A stretch of 64,000 bases of DNA from CAZGKW01 sp964526295 (lineage in GTDB: Bacteria > Planctomycetota > Phycisphaerae > FEN-1346), in assembly GCA_964526295.1 (NCBI GenBank), contig CAZGKW010000018.1, forward strand, positions 1-64,000, written 5' to 3'. This document shows, piece by piece, positions 58,379-64,000 of this stretch. The number at the start of each line of letters is the position of its first letter. Within the stretch, counting starts at the first letter, position 1. A program made the translations under genes and the position numbers. Below the pieces are notes generated by a model. It did not search any database and was not told the origin of the DNA. It was given only the letters and a program-made list of their open reading frames with translations.

Positions 58379-60562
58379 CTACTCCTCGCTGAACGTGACC
58401 TTCCCGTCGGCGGTTACCGTCTGGGTGAACGCGTGGCCCGCGGTGCGGACGGTCAGCGTGCCGTCCTTCCAGCCCAGCGAGACCGGCCCGTCGGCCCCGA
58501 CCGGGCGGTAGAGGTCGACCTCTCGGTCCCATTGGCGGGTTCGGCCATCGCGGACCACGTGCGGAAGGTCGTTCTCGCGGTTGTAGGTCATCACGAGCGT
58601 GTGCCCGCCGCTGGCCTGGTAGCGGACGGTCCCGTCGGCCAGCTTGGCGAGGTCGAGGCGGGCCCTCGCCTTCACGGCGCGCTCGAAGGCGGCGAGGTCC
58701 CCTTCGCCAACCTCCATAGCGAAGCCGACGTACCCGCCGCCTTCGGCCTTCGCGTTCAGAACGGCCTCCTCGGGGTACTGGCCGCCGTACTTGCCGCCGA
58801 GCTTCGTCACTCTGTAATCGCCGAGCCGGATGGGATGGATCGCGACGGACGTCTTCTCGAGCCGGACGAACCACGCGCCGCCGTCGGATTCCACCGTCGC
58901 CGTCTTCGGGATGAGGACGTTGTACTCCCTGGCGTCGGGCCGGAGGTAGACGACGACGTTCCGGTACTGGGCCATCTGGTCGCGGGCTCGCTTCGTGTTG
59001 AACCGGCTGCCGGAGTATGCCACGACGAAATCGCAGCCGCGCTTCGAGTTGTACGCGAGCATTTTGAACGGCCCGACGTCACCGGCCCCGCCCTTCGACG
59101 CGACCGTCCCGAGGTAGTAGGTGTCGCCGAAATAGAGCGTCTCCCAGAACTCGGGGCTGTCGCTCCGGCCGGGCAGCCAGTGGGAGTAGGTGGGCTTCGT
59201 GTCCCACATCTCGACGGGCCGCCGAAAGTCCTTGGCGGCCAGCTCGACCAGGGCCATCGGCGGGCGGTAGGCGCTCAGGACGGCGTGGACGTCGTCGTAG
59301 TGCGGGTCGGGGTCGGGCATCGGCGCCTGGCCGAAGTAGAGGTAGAGCATGTGGCTGACGCCTGCGCCGAAGACCTTGTTGCCGCCGCCGTAGTCGCGCT
59401 TTGTCGGGCCACCGAAGCCCCCTCGATAATACTTCAGAGCCCCTGCCATGACGAGCCAGTCGACGGCGGCCTTGCCGAGGAGCTTCACCTCCGGGTCGCG
59501 GGCGTAGTCGTAGAGGCCCAACCAGGGGGCGATCGTGTGGGCGTGATAGTTCTCCGAGTCCCATTCGCCCATGCCCACGTGATAGAGGCCCACGACGAAC
59601 CGCTGGAGCTTCTGCTTGTAGAGGCGGCGGACCTTCTCGTTGCCGGCCTCCTCGGCGAACAGGTAGGCGGCCGTTTCGCGCATCGAGCGGAGGTTGTCGG
59701 TGTTGCGGGCGTCGACCCAGCCGCCGCGCGTCTTGGGGTCCCACGTCGCCCCGACCGGCCCCGTGCCGACGCCGTACTCCGGGTGGGGATTGGGGTTGAT
59801 GACCCGCTCGTACTCCTCGAAGACCTTCCAGTCGCGGTCGGCGAAGGACTTCCACCAGGCCCGCCACTTCTCGACGTCGTCGCCGAAGTCCTCTCGCGCC
59901 AGCGGCGTCCGGGCGAACTCCAGGACCGCCTGCCGCGCGTCCTCGTTCGTGCACAGCTCGGCGACCTTCTCCAGGTCCTTGCCCCGCATCTCTTTCAGGA
60001 GTCCCAGGGCGTACTCGCGGACCATCGGGTCGGGTCCCTCGAGGGCCAGGACCAGCTCCATCGTCGGCCGGGGGTCGTCGTGGGTCCAGACGGCGGCCGC
60101 CCGCCGCATCCGGTCCATGTACGCCGGGTCCAGGTACCCGCCGTGCTCGCCGAAGAAGAAGAACTTCCGAGGCTGGTTCTTGAGGGTGAAGCACCAGTAC
60201 AGGTCGACGCCGAGGGTGTGGGGGTGCTCGCCGTCGAGGGCCCGGAGGACCTGGAGGCTGCTCTCGCGGTTCCCGGCCAGGAAGTCGAACATCGACCGGG
60301 GGTAGGTCCATTTCTCGTGCTCGCCGGTCAGTCCGCCGCCGCCCTTGCCGCGATAGGCGTCGATGGCGTGGTTCGCCCGCTCCCAGAAGGCCTCCTCGAG
60401 GGCCTTGGGCCAGGGCTTGCCGCGGAACGCCTCGCCCACGGGCTGCGGCCGCACCTTCACCCGGCCGCCTTCGCTATAGACCGCATCAGCGGCCAAGGCC
60501 GAGCCCGCCCCCAGCGCAGCAACACAAAGCGACAGGATCAGGACGCATACATCGGTTCGCAT
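58379..60562 (-). CDS. Secreted protein, possible alpha/alpha-toroid polysaccharide lyase
   Basis: A 727-aa exported protein (MRTDVCVLILSLCVAALGAG signal). The central part is helical with lyase-like landmarks: GGWVDARNTDNLRSMRETAA, FVVGLYHVGMGEWDSENYHA, HTIAPWLGLYDYARDPEVKL and GFGGPTKRDYGGGNKVFGAG. The C-terminal third is beta-rich. This order resembles heparinase/alginate-lyase type proteins, with His and Tyr in ENYHAH as possible active-site residues, but I cannot name a family. It is followed by the esterase gene, suggesting a two-step attack on an esterified polysaccharide (inference). The tRNA-Arg gene is just upstream on the same strand. Confidence 0.65.
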   Translation of the reverse strand: MRTDVCVLILSLCVAALGAGSALAADAVYSEGGRVKVRPQPVGEAFRGKPWPKALEEAFWERANHAIDAYRGKGGGGLTGEHEKWTYPRSMFDFLAGNRESSLQVLRALDGEHPHTLGVDLYWCFTLKNQPRKFFFFGEHGGYLDPAYMDRMRRAAAVWTHDDPRPTMELVLALEGPDPMVREYALGLLKEMRGKDLEKVAELCTNEDARQAVLEFARTPLAREDFGDDVEKWRAWWKSFADRDWKVFEEYERVINPNPHPEYGVGTGPVGATWDPKTRGGWVDARNTDNLRSMRETAAYLFAEEAGNEKVRRLYKQKLQRFVVGLYHVGMGEWDSENYHAHTIAPWLGLYDYARDPEVKLLGKAAVDWLVMAGALKYYRGGFGGPTKRDYGGGNKVFGAGVSHMLYLYFGQAPMPDPDPHYDDVHAVLSAYRPPMALVELAAKDFRRPVEMWDTKPTYSHWLPGRSDSPEFWETLYFGDTYYLGTVASKGGAGDVGPFKMLAYNSKRGCDFVVAYSGSRFNTKRARDQMAQYRNVVVYLRPDAREYNVLIPKTATVESDGGAWFVRLEKTSVAIHPIRLGDYRVTKLGGKYGGQYPEEAVLNAKAEGGGYVGFAMEVGEGDLAAFERAVKARARLDLAKLADGTVRYQASGGHTLVMTYNRENDLPHVVRDGRTRQWDREVDLYRPVGADGPVSLGWKDGTLTVRTAGHAFTQTVTADGKVTFSEE

Positions 60563-60691
60563 TGGCTGTTCTCCGGCAGGTTCAAGCGGACGGCAAGGAA
60601 TCGTACAGCCACCGGTGGCGGCAGGCAACCGACTGCGGCCGCCGGGCCGCTCGGCAGACCGCCGCGAAGGCGTCGCCACGGCGACCGGGCG

Positions 60692-60768
<77 letters not shown>

Positions 60769-60890
60769 GGGCCTCAAACGGCCCCGGCATTCTAGGTCTT
60801 CGCCGTGGCGGCGTCCACGGGCAAAGGCCCAAGGCGGCCGCGGATGCGGGCTGCCTCGGAAGCCGGCTCAATTCGCCCCCTCACCCCGGC

Positions 60891-60911
60891 CCTCTCCCTC
60901 CAGGGGAGAGG
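60891..60911. repeat. Hairpin of the dispersed CCTCTCCC/GGGAGAGG element
   Basis: CCTCTCCC-TCCAG-GGGAGAGG, an 8-bp perfect stem preceded by CCCTCACCCCGGC. It is about 20 bp beyond the stop of the lipoprotein gene. Related half-sites follow the stops of the genes at 51391 and 51985, so it seems to mark 3' ends; no T-run is present. Confidence 0.5.
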
Positions 60912-60931
60912 AAAGCGATGGAGCCAAGCTC

Positions 60932-61435
60932 TCATCGGGCCTTCATGGCGACGGCCACGGGCGAGGACTGGACCGGCCGGGCCCCCGGCGGCGTGTACCG
61001 GGCCACCAGCGTCACCGTCTCGGCCTCCGGCACCTCGGCGCCCCAGCCCAGGGCAAACGCGTAACCCACACCGACGAGGCTCCGCTCGGCATAGCGCGGC
61101 AGCCGGTCCGGACCGTAGGTCCACTCGCGGATCGGCTCGGCCGCGGCCAGGTCGTCCCGGCCCGGCGTCCCTTCGTAGAGGAGGAACTCGAGCAGGCCGG
61201 CGGCCGGCACGGCCTGGGTCGGCTCGGCCTGGAAAAGGTACACGCGGGCCCGGAGGCCGTCCGGGCCGGGGTTGTCGTCCCAGTTCACGGCGGCGGGAAA
61301 GGCTTGGAGGTTGACGGCGTCGACGGTGGAGGTCCGGGCCAACGGCGCGCCCGTGCGGGTGGCGCCGCCGCAGCCGACGGCCATCAGGCCCGCCGTCAAG
61401 GCGGCCGCCAGATGTCCCAGGACCGCCGGCCTCAT
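60932..61435 (-). CDS. Lipoprotein, unknown function
   Basis: A 167-aa lipoprotein (lipobox MAVGC, Cys22) with a beta-rich body. It contains AVNWDDNPGPDGLRARVYLF, EFLLYEGTPGRDDLAAAEPI and YAFALGWGAEVPEAETVTLV. The DGLRARVYLFQ... pattern recalls TssJ/SciN-like or other small lipoproteins attached to secretion systems, but not enough to name it. Its ATG overlaps the stop of the secretin gene (ATGA), so it is translationally coupled and may help localise or work with the secretin. Confidence 0.75.
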   Translation of the reverse strand: MRPAVLGHLAAALTAGLMAVGCGGATRTGAPLARTSTVDAVNLQAFPAAVNWDDNPGPDGLRARVYLFQAEPTQAVPAAGLLEFLLYEGTPGRDDLAAAEPIREWTYGPDRLPRYAERSLVGVGYAFALGWGAEVPEAETVTLVARYTPPGARPVQSSPVAVAMKAR

Positions 61436-64000
61436 GGCTCGTCCATCTCGCTGCTCGGGGCGGGGATCGGCGCCAGTTCCATCTGGAGGTCGTCGGCCCC
61501 CTCGTCGACGCCGGTCGCGCCTTCGTCGTCCCCGTCGGTGTCGGCATCGGCCTCGTCGCCGACGGCTTCGTGTTCGACGAGCAGGCCGCGTTTCAGCATG
61601 CGGGCGTCACGGATGGGCGGCCTCGCGTTCCTTCTCAAGGGGGCCGGATACAGGATGTCGCCGGCACGGAACTCGCGGGCCTTGCCCTCTTCCATGGACC
61701 GCAGCTCGTTGAGCCGCTCCAGCTCCCGCTCGCTCGTGCGGTCGCTGTCGGCGACGGTACGGATGACGGTAGGAGTCATGATGATGAGCAGTTCTCGGCG
61801 CTCCTTGGATTTGCTGGTCCGCTTGAAGAGCGGCCCCAAGACCGGCAGGTCGCCGAAGAACGGGACCTTGCTCTCGGTCGAGGACTCCTGGGTGGTGATC
61901 AGGCCGCCGATGACGATCGTGTGCCCGTCCTGCACGGTGATGGTGGTGAACGCCTCGCGGGTGTCGACGATGATGGCGTTGACGCCTTCGCTGATCTCGA
62001 CAGTGCTCTCGGCGATGGAGCTGATCTGGGGCTGGATCTCCATCCGGACGGTCCCGTCGGGGTTGATCCGCGGCACGACCAGCAGCTCGATGGCCACGTT
62101 CTCGTACTGGATGGTGTTGATGGTCGTGCCCTCTTCGGTGACGCGGCTGTTGGTGATGAACGGCACGCGCTGGCCGACCGTGATGCGGCCCTCTTGGTTG
62201 TCGGCAGTCAGGATGGAGGGGCGGCTGAGGACCTCCAGGCGCCCTTGAGTCTGGAGGGCCCGGAGGAACACGCCGAAGTCCATCCCCGTCACCGAAACGC
62301 TGAAACCCGTCGTGCCGAACAGGGCCTCCGGGCCGAACGTCGTGTCGACAGTGAACGTCTTGTCGTCGTCGGAGCCGAAGTCGCCCGTCAGGTTCCAGTC
62401 GACGCCGAGGTCGATGTCGTCGTCGAGGCGCACTTCGGCCAGGAGGACCTGGATGAGGACCTGCGGCGGAGGGGTGTCCAGCTCGCGGATGATGTCGACG
62501 ACCGTGTTGAAGTAGCGGGGGCTGGCCGAGATGAGCAGGGCGTTGGTGTTCTCCTCGGCGACGACCGCCACCTCGTGCTCCAGGAGCCGCTGGGCGGCGC
62601 CGAGCCCTTCCTGGCCAAGCGCCGCTTCGAGGCGGGCCCGCTCCTGGTCGAGGAAGTTCCGCAGCGTCGCCTCGACGCCGGGGGCCTGGGCGTTCCGGAG
62701 GCGGTAGATCTGAGTCATCCGCTCCTGGGCCGGGCTGGTGTCCAGCTCCTGGCAAATGTCGAGCACGAGGTCGGCATAGTGCTTCGTGCCGCCAACGAGG
62801 AGGCTGTTGGTCCGCACGTCGACGGTGAGGGTGAGGGCGTACTGCTCGGCGCTTCCGAGTGTCGCCCCCATGCCGTCGGCCTCCACCCCCACCAGGCGGT
62901 AGTTCACGGCCCGGCCCTCTCCTGCCGCGCCCTCCAGGCGGAAAAGTTGCCCCAGGAGGTCGGCCATCTGCTGGGCGTCGGCGTTCTGGCACGTGTAGAC
63001 GCGGATCTCGGCGAACCGCGGGCTGACCGAATCGAGCGACGCCACCAGGCTCTCCAGCAGCGGCATGCTCGTCTGGGGCGCCAGGCAGATCAGCGAGTTC
63101 GTCCGCCGGTCCGGGGTGATGACGACGCCTTCCTGGAGGGCGCTGGCAACCAGCTCCTCGCCGTCCTCGGTCCGGCCGACGAACTGAAGCACCGTCTGGC
63201 GGTTCGCCCCCTGGCCGGTCGGCGATTCCGGCTTGTTCGTCAGCGACGTCGTCAGCAGATCGGCCAGCTCCTCGGCATCGGCGTTCTGGAGCTGGAGGAT
63301 GCGGATCTCCGTCACCTGCGTCACGGCGTCGGTGTCGAGCCGGCCGACGAGGTCCGAGATGCGCGCCATGTCGGCGGCACCGGCCGAGATGACGACGGCG
63401 TTGATCCGCTCGTCGACGCTCACGCCGACGCCCTCGATGCCCTCGGCCTGGAACAGGTTCGTCAGCGTCGTGGCCACCTGGGCCGCATCGGCCTTGTCGA
63501 GGACGAAGACCCGTGTGCGGTCGCCGGGCCGCTCGTGCTCGCGGTCGAGGCGGGCGATCATCGACTCGGCCAGGCGCATGTCGTCGGGGCTGGCGCCGAG
63601 GATGAGGGCGTTGGCCCGCGGGTCGGCGATGATCGTCACGGGCCGCTCTTCGCCCTCGCGGACCACCCGCTGGGCGAAGAGCTCCTCCAGCACGGGCTGG
63701 AGCGCGGCCGCCGTCGCCGACTTCAGCTCGAAGACGCGGAATTCGCTGGCGGCGGTCACGTCGGAGGCGTCGAGCCGCTTCAGCATCTGTTCGACGGCCG
63801 CGAAGGCCTCCCGACCCCCGGCGACCAGCAGCGTGTTGGTCCGGGCGTCGGGGATGATGCTGACGGCCAGAAGCCGCCCCACCCCGCCGCCGGTCGCCTC
63901 CTCGGCGGCCCGCTTCGCATCGAAGAACTGCTCGAGCGTCGGCGCCAGGCGCGTCGCCTCGGCGTGCTGGAGCGTATACAGGCGGATCGAACCGACCAGC
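61432..64000 (-). CDS. Secretin (GspD/PilQ family), 5' end outside window
   Basis: At least 856 residues are visible; the frame is still open at the window edge. It contains repeated secretin N-domains (VSIIPDARTNTLLVAGGREA; VTIIADPRANALILGASPDD; VGVSVDERINAVVISAGAAD; GVVITPDRRTNSLICLAPQT; LTVDVRTNSLLVGGTKHYAD), more than in usual GspD. The beta-barrel secretin domain follows: VLIQVLLAEVRLDDDIDLGV, LEVLSRPSILTADNQEGRIT, VGQRVPFITNS, VIGGLITTQESSTESKVPFF and GDLPVLGPLFKRTSKSKERR. An acidic tail ends in EMDEP. It forms the outer-membrane pore of a type II secretion or type IV pilus-like system; other parts are not in the window apart from a prepilin-like protein far away. Confidence 0.95.
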   Translation of the reverse strand, partial: LVGSIRLYTLQHAEATRLAPTLEQFFDAKRAAEEATGGGVGRLLAVSIIPDARTNTLLVAGGREAFAAVEQMLKRLDASDVTAASEFRVFELKSATAAALQPVLEELFAQRVVREGEERPVTIIADPRANALILGASPDDMRLAESMIARLDREHERPGDRTRVFVLDKADAAQVATTLTNLFQAEGIEGVGVSVDERINAVVISAGAADMARISDLVGRLDTDAVTQVTEIRILQLQNADAEELADLLTTSLTNKPESPTGQGANRQTVLQFVGRTEDGEELVASALQEGVVITPDRRTNSLICLAPQTSMPLLESLVASLDSVSPRFAEIRVYTCQNADAQQMADLLGQLFRLEGAAGEGRAVNYRLVGVEADGMGATLGSAEQYALTLTVDVRTNSLLVGGTKHYADLVLDICQELDTSPAQERMTQIYRLRNAQAPGVEATLRNFLDQERARLEAALGQEGLGAAQRLLEHEVAVVAEENTNALLISASPRYFNTVVDIIRELDTPPPQVLIQVLLAEVRLDDDIDLGVDWNLTGDFGSDDDKTFTVDTTFGPEALFGTTGFSVSVTGMDFGVFLRALQTQGRLEVLSRPSILTADNQEGRITVGQRVPFITNSRVTEEGTTINTIQYENVAIELLVVPRINPDGTVRMEIQPQISSIAESTVEISEGVNAIIVDTREAFTTITVQDGHTIVIGGLITTQESSTESKVPFFGDLPVLGPLFKRTSKSKERRELLIIMTPTVIRTVADSDRTSERELERLNELRSMEEGKAREFRAGDILYPAPLRRNARPPIRDARMLKRGLLVEHEAVGDEADADTDGDDEGATGVDEGADDLQMELAPIPAPSSEMDEP

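Overview
The window is a high-GC, gene-dense bacterial segment with no plasmid, phage or CRISPR signature. Several features point to the Planctomycetota, perhaps a Phycisphaerae-like lineage: an 'H-X9-DG' prepilin-like protein, PQQ-type beta-propeller proteins, a MoxR/DUF58/BatA/VWA operon joined to an ABC-2 exporter, a DUF6868 protein, many secreted polysaccharide-active enzymes, and Gfo/Idh plus sugar-isomerase genes. The lineage is inferred from gene content only; there is no rRNA. A run of 100 N flanked by an identical 55-bp sequence shows that this is a scaffolded draft assembly, probably a metagenome bin.

Layout. 0.2-3.7 kb: aldo/keto reductase, then a minus-strand cluster (frameshifted TrkA-C membrane protein, MBL hydrolase, DUF72 protein). 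3.9-5.7 kb: HEAT-repeat lipoprotein and prepilin-like protein behind a plausible sigma70-type promoter. 5.8-10.7 kb: a glycoside hydrolase and a heparinase II/III-like protein. 10.9-14.4 kb: dtd, a PQQ-propeller protein, a PAC2-family protein and a small membrane protein. 14.4-39.7 kb: a co-directional minus-strand block, apparently one very long operon. It runs from a coiled-coil membrane protein through a ferric-type solute-binding lipoprotein, a permease fused to an NHL propeller, VWA/amidotransferase-like, MoxR, DUF58 and BatA-like proteins and one ABC ATPase to five tandem paralogous ABC-2 permeases. 39.9-43.9 kb: a lipoprotein isoaspartyl methyltransferase, a membrane spermidine-synthase-like protein and a DUF6868 protein.

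43.9-51.4 kb is the accessory part. It holds a HicB-like antitoxin with a frameshifted toxin-like partner, several palindromic repeats, a TolC lipoprotein, and a PQQ-propeller gene that runs in frame into the remains of an RHS core. After the RHS core come a putative orphan RHS C-terminal toxin and a small membrane protein that could be its immunity partner, in visibly lower-GC DNA next to the scaffold gap. 50.2-64 kb returns to ordinary genes: Gfo/Idh oxidoreductase, PNPOx-fold protein, sugar isomerase, RIC di-iron protein, MsrA, a phosphoesterase fused to an S41-like tail, an esterase, a second lyase-like secreted protein, tRNA-Arg(UCU), a lipoprotein and a secretin that leaves the window.

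How the genes may work together. The long operon couples envelope-associated VWA/MoxR functions with an exporter made of one ATPase and many permeases, as in planctomycete Bat-like clusters. Polysaccharide lyases, hydrolases and an esterase suggest extracellular glycan use. The secretin with its lipoprotein and the prepilin-like protein point to a type II/IV secretion-like system. Four coding regions carry single-base frameshifts or stops (TrkA-C, VWA, toxin-like gene, RHS). Whether these are real decay or assembly error cannot be settled from the sequence alone.
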